Positions 7,088-15,982 are shown, counted from the stretch's first letter. The stretch: 64,000 nucleotides of DNA from UBA5195 sp034432755 (GCA_034432755.1 DAOUBQ010000046.1:1-64000); one strand, 5' to 3'. Program-made: numbers and translations. The notes: generated from the letters alone by a model not told the origin.

Positions 7088-8128
7088 ATGGTGAGTGTCA
7101 AAACCAAACGCATTACCAGCCAGGACGTTGCCAACCTCGCGGGCGTTTCGCGCACGACGGTCTCCTTTGTGTTGAACAATGTGGATGGATTTCAAATCAG
7201 CCCAGAGACGCGCCAAAAAGTGCTGGATGCCGCCGCCCAACTAGGCTACGTTCCCGATTCCGCTGCCCAAACTCTGGCCAGCCGCCGGGCCCGCGCCATC
7301 GGGCTGGTAATGACGCGCAGTCCGCATCACATTGCCAGCGACTCTTTCCTCCCCCAAATTATTAGCGGTTTGCTGAAAGTCACCAAAACTCAAAACCTGC
7401 GCCTGATGATAGAGCAAGTGGATGCCGAACACCAGAGCCAGGCCTACCTGGAACTGGCGCGCGCCAAACGTATCGACGGCATGATTTTGCTCACCCCGCG
7501 CATGGATGACGAGGCCTTGCTCTCTTTAGAAAAGGCTGAAATCCCTGCTGTCTTGATGGGACACTTGGAAAACTCGAATCTGTATTCGGTGGACGTAGAC
7601 AACCGCGCCGCCACCAAGCAGGCGGTTCGCCATCTCATTGCGCTTGGTCATCGCCAGATTGCCTGTATCACCAATGCGCCAGCAACATACACTGCCGCGC
7701 CGCAGCGCGTACAGGGCTATCTCGATGCGCTTTTTGCCGCCGGAATCACCCCAAACCCCGACCTGATTCGGTATGCGGATTTTGACCCGGAGAGCGGCTA
7801 CGAGCGCATGAAGTCGCTCCTGGAGGGCGGCGCGCCCTTTACTGCCGTCTTTGTTGCCAGCGATAACGTCGCCATCGGCGCGAAGGCGGCCATCCGCGAG
7901 GCGGGCCTGCGCGTGCCAGACGATATTTCGATGATGGGTTTCGACGACATCCCATGGTCGCATTATTCCGATCCGCCGCTTAGCACAGTTCACCTGCCGG
8001 CCGAGGCGCTGGCACAGCAAGCCTGCGTGGTGTTGCTCGATTTGATTCAAGGACAATCGCCGCCGGTCAAGCACCTTAATTTAGAAACTGAATTGATTGT
8101 ACGCAAATCCTGCCGTGCCATTGCCTGA
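7088..8128 (+). CDS. LacI-family transcriptional regulator of the sugar locus
   Basis: A 346-residue regulator. The N-terminal helix-turn-helix and hinge are RITSQDVANLAGVSRTTVSF and ISPETRQKVLDAAAQLGYVP. A periplasmic-binding-protein-like effector domain follows, ending with MGFDDIPWSHYSDPPLSTV. It likely represses the adjacent transporter and alpha-glucan genes until a sugar such as sucrose, maltose or trehalose binds. The ligand is inferred from neighbours only. ATG 7088 is preferred; a GTG at 7076 is also in frame, and both lie downstream of the predicted transcription start. The stop codon TGA overlaps a perfect 12-base anti-16S sequence (8128-8139). Confidence 0.93.
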   Translation: MVSVKTKRITSQDVANLAGVSRTTVSFVLNNVDGFQISPETRQKVLDAAAQLGYVPDSAAQTLASRRARAIGLVMTRSPHHIASDSFLPQIISGLLKVTKTQNLRLMIEQVDAEHQSQAYLELARAKRIDGMILLTPRMDDEALLSLEKAEIPAVLMGHLENSNLYSVDVDNRAATKQAVRHLIALGHRQIACITNAPATYTAAPQRVQGYLDALFAAGITPNPDLIRYADFDPESGYERMKSLLEGGAPFTAVFVASDNVAIGAKAAIREAGLRVPDDISMMGFDDIPWSHYSDPPLSTVHLPAEALAQQACVVLLDLIQGQSPPVKHLNLETELIVRKSCRAIA

Positions 8129-8139
8129 AAGGAGGTGAT
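8128..8139 (+). promoter_or_regulatory. perfect Shine-Dalgarno-like sequence without an obvious start
   Basis: AAAGGAGGTGAT is a full 12-base complement of the usual 16S rRNA 3' end. No ATG, GTG or TTG lies within the normal 5-10 base window after it, and the next gene starts 88 bases later with its own site (GAGGAGAAAGG). It may be a ribosome standby or mRNA-stabilising site. Confidence 0.5.
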
Positions 8140-8227
8140 TTTTCCCGCGCAGAAAAGTTTTCACACCTGGCATTCCGAGTAAGACGACTTTTTCAACTGT
8201 ACGACAAGAAGAGGAGAAAGGAAAAAG

Positions 8228-9658
8228 ATGAAAACCAACCGTATTTTCTGGTCCCTGACCAGCCTGCTTGTCTTGGCTTCGCTGATTTTAAGCGCCTGCG
8301 GCAGCGCAACCGCCACCCCGGCGCCCGTGGCTGAACCGACCAAACCTGCCGAAGCCCCCAAGGTAGAAGCCCCTACCGCGGAAGCCCCTAAAGCCGAAAT
8401 TCCCGCCAACCTGCCGCCCGCCGGTCCCGAGCTAGGCGAGGCCTACGCAAGCAAGTTCAAGGGGACGGTCGTCACAATGGCAGGCCCCTTCGTAGATAAC
8501 GACGCTGTCAAGTTCGAGCAATCGGTTGCCGAATTCGAAAAAGCCACCGGCATTGATATCCAATACTCTGGCTCGAAGGAATTCGAGGCTTCCATTCGTA
8601 TTTCCATCGAGGGTGGCAGCGCGCCCGATATTGTAGACTTCCCACAGCCCGGCTTGCTGGCGAATTTCGTTAAGGAAGGCCGCGTTGTTGACCTGAACGG
8701 CGTTATCAACCCCGAATGGCTGAAGCAAAATTACAGCCAGGCCTGGCTCGAAATGGGCACCATGCAAGGCCCAAATGGCCCTGTTACCGCCGGTATTTGG
8801 GCGCGCGCCAACGGCAAATCGCTGGTCTGGTATCCCAAGAAAGCTTTCGAAGAAGCCGGTTACAAAATCCCCGAAACCTGGGATGAACTGATTGCCCTGA
8901 GTGACGAAATTGCGGCTGATGGCGATGCCCCGTGGTGCGTGGGTATCGAATCGGGCGCGGCCACCGGTTGGGCGATGACGGACTGGATTGAAGAGACCAT
9001 GCTCCGCACCACCTCACTGGAAAACTACGACAAGTGGGTTACCGGCGAGCTAAAGTTCGACTCTCCTGAAGTTCGCAACGCGCTCAAGTACGTGACCGAC
9101 ATCTGGTTCAAGGACGGCTATGTCTATGGTGGACGCGCCTCCATCGCCACCACCTCCTTTGGCGACGCCCCCAAACCCATGTTCGAGAATCCTCCCAAGT
9201 GCTGGCTGCACAAGCAGGGTAACTTCATCACCACCTTCTTCCCCGAAGGTCTCGTAGCAGGCGAAGACTATGACTTCTTCTACTTGCCGCCCATCGACCC
9301 GGCATACGGCAAACCTGTTCTCGGCGCAGGCGATATCTATGCCATGTTCAACGACCGCCCCGAAGTCCGCGCTGTCATTCAATACTTCTCGACCGGCGCT
9401 TCGGTGGAGGGTTGGGTGAAGGCGGGCGGCGCCATCTCCCCGCACAAAGATGCCAGCCTCGATTGGTACCAAGACCCGGTCAGCCGCAAGGTGGCTGAGG
9501 TGTTGCAGAACGCCACAGCCTTCCGCTTCGACGGTTCGGACCTGATGCCTGGTGAAGTTGGCGCAGGCTCCTTCTGGAAGTCAATGACATCCTATGTAAC
9601 CGGTGCAATCGACGAGGATACGGCGCTGAAAGAAATCGACGCCTCCTGGCCGAAGTAA
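8228..9658 (+). CDS. ABC transporter sugar-binding lipoprotein (AglE/ThuE-like)
   Basis: A 476-residue extracellular solute-binding protein. A signal peptide ends in the lipobox LILSAC (C24), followed by a Pro/Ala/Glu-rich linker to about residue 65, then a two-lobed binding domain. The segment ISIEGGSAPDIVDFPQPGLL is typical of alpha-glucoside binding proteins. It delivers a di- or oligosaccharide to the two permeases downstream. A hairpin terminator and a second stem-loop separate it from the permease genes. This often gives more binding protein than permease. A strong ribosome site (GAGGAGAAAGG) precedes the ATG. Confidence 0.92.
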   Translation: MKTNRIFWSLTSLLVLASLILSACGSATATPAPVAEPTKPAEAPKVEAPTAEAPKAEIPANLPPAGPELGEAYASKFKGTVVTMAGPFVDNDAVKFEQSVAEFEKATGIDIQYSGSKEFEASIRISIEGGSAPDIVDFPQPGLLANFVKEGRVVDLNGVINPEWLKQNYSQAWLEMGTMQGPNGPVTAGIWARANGKSLVWYPKKAFEEAGYKIPETWDELIALSDEIAADGDAPWCVGIESGAATGWAMTDWIEETMLRTTSLENYDKWVTGELKFDSPEVRNALKYVTDIWFKDGYVYGGRASIATTSFGDAPKPMFENPPKCWLHKQGNFITTFFPEGLVAGEDYDFFYLPPIDPAYGKPVLGAGDIYAMFNDRPEVRAVIQYFSTGASVEGWVKAGGAISPHKDASLDWYQDPVSRKVAEVLQNATAFRFDGSDLMPGEVGAGSFWKSMTSYVTGAIDEDTALKEIDASWPK

Positions 9659-9674
9659 GCAGACCGCATCACAG

Positions 9675-9723
9675 ACCCTGAAGGTTTACAATCTGAAAAA
9701 GAGCGAAATCTTCAGGGTTTTTT
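9675..9723 (+). terminator. leaky terminator/attenuator after the binding protein
   Basis: Stem ACCCTGAAG / CTTCAGGGT with a 26-base loop, followed by TTTTTT. It is placed between binding-protein and permease genes of one operon, so partial termination is likely. Confidence 0.7.
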
Positions 9724-9729
9724 CTTAAC

Positions 9730-9782
9730 GTCCCGAAGGTTGCTTTCAGGCAACCCAATTGCTTGAGATTAACCTTCGGGAC
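9730..9782. repeat. GTCCCGAAGG-family stem-loop
   Basis: Arms GTCCCGAAGGTT (9730-9741) and AACCTTCGGGAC (9771-9782) with a 29-base loop. No T-tract follows, so this copy is not a simple terminator. It is one of seven related hairpins in the window. Confidence 0.8.
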
Positions 9783-9817
9783 ACCGCATCGATTGGATTT
9801 CAGAAGGAGCGGCTGAT

Positions 9818-10927
9818 ATGCAAAAGAGCGTTCTCCCTGATAGCCCCTTTTCCTGGCTGACGACCAATCTGGGTCGTATTCTGATTTCATTGATTGTACC
9901 CATTGTCACCTTCCTGGGTCTTTGGCAGGGTTTTATCTTCTTGCGTGATAGCAATGCGCCACAATTGGTTATCGTCCTGATTGCCATCCTGTGGGGCGTG
10001 GGCGGCGTGGCCGTTTTATACACCGTCTCCAATTGGCTGGTAGAACAACTTCCCACGCAGTGGGTTTCCCGGCTTCAGCCATTTGTTTTTGTTGGTCCGG
10101 CATTGACGATTCTGTTCTGGTTCCTGGCGTTGCCTGCCCTGCGCACCTTTGATTTGAGCCTGAAAGACGCCACCGGTCAGCGCTACATTGGCCTGCAGAA
10201 TTACATTTTCGCCCTCACCGACCGAGTCATGCTCGAAGCCTTTCGCAATAACTTGCTCTGGATGGTCTTTGGCACGCTGTTTTGCGTCGGATTGGGGTTG
10301 ATTATCGCCGTGCTGGCCGACCGCAGCCGCTTTGAAAACATATATAAGGCGATTATTTTCATGCCGATGGCGATTTCCTTTGTAGGGGCAGGGGTCATCT
10401 GGAAGTTCGTTTATACCTACAAGGGCGAAGGCGCAGGTATTTCGGAAATCGGCCTGCTCAATGCAATTGTGTTGACGCTTGGAGGCCAGTCACAGCCGTG
10501 GCTGCAACTTCCACCCTGGAACAACTTCTTTCTCATCATCATCATGGTCTGGCTTCAGACCGGCTTTGCGATGGTCGTCATTTCATCAGCCATCAAAGGT
10601 ATTTCTAGCGAAGTGTTGGAAGCCGCCCGCGTAGATGGCGCCAACGAGTTCCAGGTCTTTTGGCATATCATCATTCCATCCATTCAAGGTACGCTGCTCA
10701 CAGTGACCACCACCATTGTCATCTTCAGTTTGAAGCTGTTTGACATTGTGCGCGTAATGACAGGTGGTAACAATGGCACGAATGTCATTGCCAACGAATT
10801 TTATCTCCAGCGATTTACCTATGGGAATGCCGGGCGCGCTTCGGCCATCGCCATCGTCTTGCTCATTGCAGTTATCCCGGTCATGATTTACAACTTGCGA
10901 CAATTCCGCGAAAGGAGGGCGTTCTAA
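9818..10927 (+). CDS. ABC sugar transporter permease (AglF/MalF type)
   Basis: A 369-residue inner-membrane permease. Two N-terminal helices come before the BPD_transp_1 core. The ATPase-contact EAA loop reads EAARVDGANEFQVFWHIIIP. It pairs with the next gene as the two transmembrane halves of a CUT1-type sugar importer fed by the lipoprotein at 8228. A ribosome site (AAGGAG) lies before ATG 9818. The last base of its TAA is the first base of the next ATG (TAATG), so the two are translationally coupled. No ATPase gene is present nearby; a shared MsmX-like ATPase elsewhere is expected. Confidence 0.92.
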   Translation: MQKSVLPDSPFSWLTTNLGRILISLIVPIVTFLGLWQGFIFLRDSNAPQLVIVLIAILWGVGGVAVLYTVSNWLVEQLPTQWVSRLQPFVFVGPALTILFWFLALPALRTFDLSLKDATGQRYIGLQNYIFALTDRVMLEAFRNNLLWMVFGTLFCVGLGLIIAVLADRSRFENIYKAIIFMPMAISFVGAGVIWKFVYTYKGEGAGISEIGLLNAIVLTLGGQSQPWLQLPPWNNFFLIIIMVWLQTGFAMVVISSAIKGISSEVLEAARVDGANEFQVFWHIIIPSIQGTLLTVTTTIVIFSLKLFDIVRVMTGGNNGTNVIANEFYLQRFTYGNAGRASAIAIVLLIAVIPVMIYNLRQFRERRAF

Positions 10928-12033
10928 TGTCTGCCCGTGCCAGTTTCAAACGCGCAAAGCGCATATCGAGTTTCTTGGTTAACCTGGTTCTCACGCTCAT
11001 TTGCCTGGCCTGGCTGGCGCCTACTTTTGGCGTATTTATCACCTCCTTCCGCAACAGCGAAGACATATTCAAAACCGGCTGGTGGACGGTTTTCCCCCAC
11101 AAAACCGATGTAAAGGTCGGGGAAATTAAACTGCCTGCGGACATGGATGTAAATGCCGTGATGACCATTGAAGGCGCGCAGGCCACTTTCGAAGAACTAC
11201 GCCAGGGCGTCACATTGCCCGATGGCCGCAAACTGGTTTGGTATGGCAACAAGCGCACCCGCCTGGTGGAAGTTTTTGAAAAGCGTTGGGTGGGCTTTAG
11301 CGCAAATATGACCTTGGAAAACTACCAAAACGTGCTTTCCGGGCAGGAAATCCGATTCAAGGGCGCAGATGGCAAGGAAATCTTGCGCATGGGCAACAAC
11401 CTGGGCTATGCGTTCCTTAACTCGATTGCCGTCGCCGTCCCGGCCACCATCATCCCCATTCTGATAGCCGCCTTTGCCGCTTACGCCTTTGCATGGATGA
11501 ATTTTCCGGGACGCAAAATGTTCTTCATTGGCGTAGTCGCTCTGCTGGTCGTGCCGCTTCAAATTGCGCTCGTTCCCATCTTGCAAGATTACACCCGCCT
11601 GAACCTGAACGGCACGTACCTGGCAATTTGGCTAGCGCATACTGGCTTTGGCCTGCCGCTGGCAATTTACCTGCTGTTTAACTACATCGGCCAACTGCCG
11701 CGCGAGACCCTCGAGGCAGCCTTTATCGACGGCGCGTCACACTTCACCATCTTTACGCAGCTCATTTTGCCGCTTTCCGTTCCAGCGCTGGCTTCTTTTG
11801 CCATCTTCCAGTTCTTGTGGGTCTGGAACGATTACCTGGTGGCGCTGGTCTTCCTGGGCGATAAAACCCGCGTTGTCACCAGCGCGCTGGCCGCCATGGT
11901 CGGTGAAAAAGGGCAAGATTGGCACCTGCTTACCTCGGGCGCATTTATCAGCATGTTGCTGCCCCTGGCTGTATTTTTTGCCTTACAACGCTACTTTGTG
12001 CGCGGCCTGCTGGCCGGCTCAGTAAAAGGCTAA
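10927..12033 (+). CDS. ABC sugar transporter permease (AglG/MalG type)
   Basis: A 368-residue permease. After the first helix there is a long extracytoplasmic insertion (about residues 45-135), as in AglG-like proteins. The C-terminal core has the EAA loop EAAFIDGASHFTIFTQLILP and ends with AVFFALQRYFVRGLLAGSVKG, typical of MalG-type permeases. A strong ribosome site, AAAGGAGG, lies within the end of the upstream gene. It forms the translocation pore with the preceding permease. Confidence 0.92.
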   Translation: MSARASFKRAKRISSFLVNLVLTLICLAWLAPTFGVFITSFRNSEDIFKTGWWTVFPHKTDVKVGEIKLPADMDVNAVMTIEGAQATFEELRQGVTLPDGRKLVWYGNKRTRLVEVFEKRWVGFSANMTLENYQNVLSGQEIRFKGADGKEILRMGNNLGYAFLNSIAVAVPATIIPILIAAFAAYAFAWMNFPGRKMFFIGVVALLVVPLQIALVPILQDYTRLNLNGTYLAIWLAHTGFGLPLAIYLLFNYIGQLPRETLEAAFIDGASHFTIFTQLILPLSVPALASFAIFQFLWVWNDYLVALVFLGDKTRVVTSALAAMVGEKGQDWHLLTSGAFISMLLPLAVFFALQRYFVRGLLAGSVKG

Positions 12034-12171
12034 CGAAAGGTTTTAAGACACAGATTTTAAGAGAACGCGCGGAAATACGGGTTTTATAAAAGCCTTTGGC
12101 TTTCTTCCTGTCTATTTATGAAATCCGCATCTCGCTCTAGGTCTTGGCTTATTCTCTGACAAATTCTCGCT
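12034..12171. other. gap between permease and treS with a small hairpin
   Basis: Contains AAAGCC TTT GGCTTT (12089-12103), a 6-bp stem with no T-run, and fragments resembling common intergenic repeats. No Shine-Dalgarno is seen before the treS ATG. Whether treS is in the transporter operon is unclear. Confidence 0.4.
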
Positions 12172-13773
12172 ATGACTGACATCCACTGGTACAAAGACGC
12201 CATCTTTTACGAACTCAATGTGCGCACCTTTCAAGATAGCAACGGCGACGGCATTGGCGATTTGCCCGGCCTGCTCATGCGCCTCGATTACCTGCAGAAC
12301 CTGGGCGTAGATTGCATCTGGCTCCTGCCAATCTACCCCTCGCCCCTGCGCGATGACGGCTACGACATTGCTGATTTTCGGAACATTCATCCCGATTATG
12401 GCACGCTCGAAGATTTCAAACGCCTGGTAAACGCCGTTCACGCGCGCGGAATGCGCCTCATCACCGACCTGGTGCTGAATCACACCTCCGACCAGCATCC
12501 CTGGTTCCAGGCCGCCCGCGCCGACAAGAATTCTCCCTATCGTGATTATTATGCCTGGAGCGACACCGGCCAGGAATACGCCCAAACTCGCATCATCTTC
12601 CTCGATACCGAACCATCCAACTGGACCTGGGACGAGCAAGCCGGGCAATACTACTGGCACCGCTTCTACGCACACCAGCCCGACCTGAACTACGACAATC
12701 CCGCCGTTCGCCAAGAGATGCTGGCTGTTGTTAAATTCTGGCTAGACCTGGGCGTAGATGGATTCCGCGTCGATGCGGTTCCCTACCTGTTCGAGCGGGA
12801 AGGAACAAATTGCGAAAACCTGCCAGAAACACACGCCTATTTGAAAGAGCTGCGCGCGTTTGTGGATACAAATTACCCGGGGCGCATGTTGTTGTGTGAA
12901 GCCAACCAGTGGCCCGAAGACCTGCGCCCCTATTTTGGCGAAGGCGACGAATTCCACATGGGCTTTCACTTCCCCCTCATGCCGCGTATCTTCATGGCGC
13001 TCAAAAAAGGCCGCGTTGAAGACCTTGTTTCCATCCTCAAGCGCACGCCTGCCATCCCACCTTCCTGTCAGTGGGCCACCTTCCTGCGCAACCACGATGA
13101 ACTGAGCCTCGAAATGGTCACACCCCAAGAGCGCGCCTGGATGTGGGAGCAATATGCCCCCCACCCGCGCATGAGAATCAACCTCGGCATCCGCCGCCGC
13201 CTGGCCCCTCTGCTCGACGGCAACCAATGCAAAATCGAACTGGCACACTCATTGCTTCTCACCCTGCCCGGCTCCCCGGTGCTTTATTATGGCGATGAAA
13301 TTGGTATGGGTGAAAACCTGCACCTGCCCGACCGCAATGGCGTGCGCACCCCCATGCAATGGGATGATAGCCCTACCGCCGGTTTCTCTCCAGTTACTCC
13401 CTACGCACCCTTCCCCGAAGGTGACTACGCCCCGGTGCGGGTCAATGCCGCTGCTCAACAGAATGACCCTCGCTCGCTTTTTCAACGCCTGCGGCACATG
13501 CTCGCCATCCGCAAGCGGAATCACGTTTTTGGGCGCGGCGGCCTCAACTGGCTGGAGGATATTCAAAATCCTTCGGTTGCGGCGTACACCCGCACCCTGG
13601 CCGATGAAACCGTTCTCGTTCTGCAAAACTTGAGCGATTCGCCCCAGTCACTTGCTATCGCGCCCAACCTGCGCGGCGCGGCGCACGACCTGCTTACCGG
13701 CCAGGTCCACCTTCTGCGAGCCTCTTTCATCCTAGCACCCTATCAATTCCTCTGGCTCAGTCTCGAAGAATAA
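12172..13773 (+). CDS. treS: trehalose synthase (maltose alpha-D-glucosyltransferase), GH13
   Basis: A 533-residue GH13 enzyme that interconverts maltose and trehalose. The N-terminus WYKDAIFYELNVRTFQDSNG and the block PSPLRDDGYDIADFR are diagnostic for TreS. The active-site residues are visible: D201 nucleophile (GVDGFRVDAV), E243 acid/base (LLCEANQW) and D309 (FLRNHDE). Region I is DLVLNHTS (99-106). No maltokinase domain is fused, unlike many Chloroflexota and actinobacterial homologues. With amylosucrase next to it, imported alpha-glucosides may be turned into glucan or trehalose. No Shine-Dalgarno is seen at the start. Confidence 0.9.
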   Translation: MTDIHWYKDAIFYELNVRTFQDSNGDGIGDLPGLLMRLDYLQNLGVDCIWLLPIYPSPLRDDGYDIADFRNIHPDYGTLEDFKRLVNAVHARGMRLITDLVLNHTSDQHPWFQAARADKNSPYRDYYAWSDTGQEYAQTRIIFLDTEPSNWTWDEQAGQYYWHRFYAHQPDLNYDNPAVRQEMLAVVKFWLDLGVDGFRVDAVPYLFEREGTNCENLPETHAYLKELRAFVDTNYPGRMLLCEANQWPEDLRPYFGEGDEFHMGFHFPLMPRIFMALKKGRVEDLVSILKRTPAIPPSCQWATFLRNHDELSLEMVTPQERAWMWEQYAPHPRMRINLGIRRRLAPLLDGNQCKIELAHSLLLTLPGSPVLYYGDEIGMGENLHLPDRNGVRTPMQWDDSPTAGFSPVTPYAPFPEGDYAPVRVNAAAQQNDPRSLFQRLRHMLAIRKRNHVFGRGGLNWLEDIQNPSVAAYTRTLADETVLVLQNLSDSPQSLAIAPNLRGAAHDLLTGQVHLLRASFILAPYQFLWLSLEE

Positions 13774-13809
13774 TCGCTCACGCCGCAATTCTCCGTCTCC
13801 ACTTCCCCT

Positions 13810-15771
13810 ATGTCAGAAGCATCCCGTTCTCTTCGCCGCATCCTGCCTCGTCTCGAATATGCCCTTGCTGCCGAAATTGCCGCCAACCCAGCCGCCTGGC
13901 ACGCCTTTCGGCAGCGCCTCGAAACGCGCTTTGCCGCGCTCTTCGACCTGTATTACAACCTTTACCACACCCGTTACGACTTCTTCTACCATCTCGAAGA
14001 CCTGCTCCTGACCCTGGCGCGCGCCTGGTTCGAGCGTCCCGCCGACCTGCGCGCCCTCGATGAAGCCCGCGAACAAAACCTGTCCTGGTTCCAATCTCAC
14101 CACATGCTGGGCGGTGTGATTTATGTAGATTTATTCGCCCATGACCTGCAAGGCGTGCGCGCCAAAATCCCTTACTTCCAGGAACTCGGCCTCACCTACC
14201 TGCACATCATGCCCTTCTTCAAAATGCCAGAGGGTGAAAACGACGGCGGCTACGCCGTCAGCGACTACCGGCAAGTCCACCCGCCGCTTGGCACCATGCA
14301 ACAGATTGCTGACCTCTCCCGCGACTTGCGCACCGCCGGAATCAGCCTAGTGGCCGACCTGGTGTTCAACCACACATCCAACGAACATCGCTGGGCGCAG
14401 GCAGCCCTGACCGGGGATGAAGATGCCCGCGAGCTGTACTTCATCTTCCCCGACCGGGCGATGCCCGACCAATACGAACGCACCCTGCGCGAAATCTTTC
14501 CCGATGAACACCCCGGCACCTTCTCCCCTCTCCCATCGGGAGAGGAATTAAGGGAAGCCCCGCAAGGCGGAGTGAGGGCAACCGGCTGGGTCTGGACTAC
14601 CTTCCATGCTTACCAGTGGGACCTCAACTACGCCAACCCCGCCACCTTCAACCGCATGGCTGGCGAAATGCTTTTCCTCGCCAACCAGGGAGTCGAAGTC
14701 ATCCGGCTCGATGCGGTGGCTTTCATTTGGAAGGAAATGGGCACCACTTGTGAAAATCTGCCGCAAGCCCATGCCCTGATTCGCGCCTTTAACGCCGTCG
14801 CGCGGATTGCCGCCCCAGCCCTGCTCTTCAAATCCGAAGCCATCGTTCACCCCGATGAAGTGGCCCGCTACATTGACCCTGCCGAATGTCAGATATCCTA
14901 CAACCCACTTTTGATGGCGCTCTTGTGGAACTCGCTCGCTACTCGAAAAGCACGCCTGCTCTACCAGGCTCTGGCTACCCGCTTTCAAATTCATCCCCAA
15001 ACTGCCTGGGTCAACTATGTGCGCTGCCATGACGATATTGGCTGGACTTTTGCCGATGAAGACGCAGCCATCCTGGGCGTCAACGGCTTTGACCATCGCC
15101 GCTTCCTCAACGAATTCTACCGCGGGCGATTTCCAGGCAGTTTTGCGCGCGGCCTGCCCTTTCAGGAAAACCCCAAAACCGGCGACTGCCGAATTAGCGG
15201 GACCTGCGCCTCGTTGGCGGGACTGGAAAAAGCCCTCAGCGAGGAAGGCCCCGCCGAAGTGGAACTCGCCATCCGCCGCATCCTGCTCATTCACGGCCTC
15301 ATCCTCACTGTTGGCGGCATCCCGCTGCTCTACCTGGGCGATGAAATCGGCACGCTCAACGATTATTCTTACCAGGACGACCCCGCCAAAGCCCACGACA
15401 GCCGCTGGGTTCACCGCCCCAAAACCGACTGGGAACGTTATGCCCGCCGCCATGACCCCCAAACCATCGAAGGACGCGTCTATCACGGCCTGCGGCAACT
15501 CATCCAACTACGTAAAGAAAACGAAGTCTTCTCTGGCCACGACCTGCGCGTGCTAGAGACCGATAATGTCCACGCCCTGGGCTTCGAGCGTCGTTTCGAG
15601 AGTCGCCGCGCCCTGGTGTTTGCCAATTTCTCGGAGCAGGAACAAACCCTTCCCCCGCACGTGTTGATTCAGGCTGGCGGCCGTGCCTTGCACGCCCTTT
15701 ACGGGCAACCGGCCATCTCCGAGACGGGCGCGCTCACCCTGCCGCCCCTGGGGTTCGTTGTATTTTTGTAA
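13810..15771 (+). CDS. amylosucrase (GH13_4)
   Basis: A 653-residue enzyme that builds an alpha-1,4-glucan from sucrose and releases fructose. It has the amylosucrase N-terminal helical domain (about 1-90) and core motifs YVDLFAHDLQG, DLVFNHTSNEHRW (183-195), VIRLDAVAFIWKEMGTTCEN with nucleophile D301, KSEAIVHPDE with acid/base E343, and VRCHDDIGWTF with D408. Length is close to the known enzymes. Between HPGTFS and WVWTTF it carries about 14 more residues than I recall for the Neisseria enzyme, encoded by a palindromic repeat (14523-14579). The operon context implies sucrose as the imported sugar. Confidence 0.92.
   Translation: MSEASRSLRRILPRLEYALAAEIAANPAAWHAFRQRLETRFAALFDLYYNLYHTRYDFFYHLEDLLLTLARAWFERPADLRALDEAREQNLSWFQSHHMLGGVIYVDLFAHDLQGVRAKIPYFQELGLTYLHIMPFFKMPEGENDGGYAVSDYRQVHPPLGTMQQIADLSRDLRTAGISLVADLVFNHTSNEHRWAQAALTGDEDARELYFIFPDRAMPDQYERTLREIFPDEHPGTFSPLPSGEELREAPQGGVRATGWVWTTFHAYQWDLNYANPATFNRMAGEMLFLANQGVEVIRLDAVAFIWKEMGTTCENLPQAHALIRAFNAVARIAAPALLFKSEAIVHPDEVARYIDPAECQISYNPLLMALLWNSLATRKARLLYQALATRFQIHPQTAWVNYVRCHDDIGWTFADEDAAILGVNGFDHRRFLNEFYRGRFPGSFARGLPFQENPKTGDCRISGTCASLAGLEKALSEEGPAEVELAIRRILLIHGLILTVGGIPLLYLGDEIGTLNDYSYQDDPAKAHDSRWVHRPKTDWERYARRHDPQTIEGRVYHGLRQLIQLRKENEVFSGHDLRVLETDNVHALGFERRFESRRALVFANFSEQEQTLPPHVLIQAGGRALHALYGQPAISETGALTLPPLGFVVFL
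14523..14579. repeat. palindromic element inside the amylosucrase coding sequence
   Basis: Core hairpin CCTCTCCC ATC GGGAGAGG (14527-14545), followed by GGAAGCCCCGCAAGGC and GTGAGGGC. It is translated in frame as PLPSGEELREAPQGGVRA and adds a surface loop to the enzyme. It shares the TCTCC...CGGGAGAGGA and GTGAGGG words with the element in tlyA and with the MITE-like element at 6800-6999. Confidence 0.75.
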
Positions 15772-15880
15772 CCGCCTATCCTCCCCTGCCCTCCGCCTTA
15801 CGGCAAGGGAAAAGGAAAGAAAAAATGGATGCGAGACCTCAAACCCTTGGCGTTCTTCGCGGTCTTGGCGGTCAAAAATT
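15772..15880. repeat. repeat remnant related to the 6800 MITE left end
   Basis: Starting at the amylosucrase stop, GTAACCGCCTATCCTCCCC matches the MITE left end with few changes. GGAAAGAAAAAATGG and CGCCTTACG also recur from 6826-6900. A second piece, CTTGGCGTTCTTCGCGGT, follows near 15847. No gene is seen. Confidence 0.5.
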
Positions 15881-15885
15881 CAAAT

Positions 15886-15980
15886 GCGAGATCCCCCCCT
15901 GCGGGGGCAATCTCTCGCGGTACGCGATTGCTTGATAAATTTGTCAATCTGCAAAATCTAGCGCTGCCGCGTAAGGTGAG
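15886..15980. repeat. dispersed repeat B, copy 1 (partner at 62406-62482)
   Basis: Shares a GCGAGAT start, TACGCGATTGCTTGAT, AATCT and the end GCGTAAGGTGAG with 62406-62482, in the same order and spacing. An internal CCCCCC...GGGGG hairpin is special to this copy. It ends just before the TATAAT of the zinc-ribbon gene. Confidence 0.65.
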
Positions 15981-15982
15981 AG

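Noticed and set aside
8134..8181. 15-codon leader peptide starting at the GTG within AAAGGAGGTGAT
   Set aside because: The only candidate start overlaps the Shine-Dalgarno itself, so it could not be used with it. No regulatory codon pattern is visible.
9675..9817. Riboswitch between binding protein and permeases
   Set aside because: Two simple hairpins explain the region, and no conserved multi-helix aptamer pattern is visible.
14548..15507. 319-codon open frame on the minus strand
   Set aside because: Antisense shadow of amylosucrase.
7088..15771. Recent horizontal transfer of the sugar locus
   Set aside because: Base composition and codon style look like the neighbouring genes, and no tRNA, integrase or flanking direct repeats mark an island.
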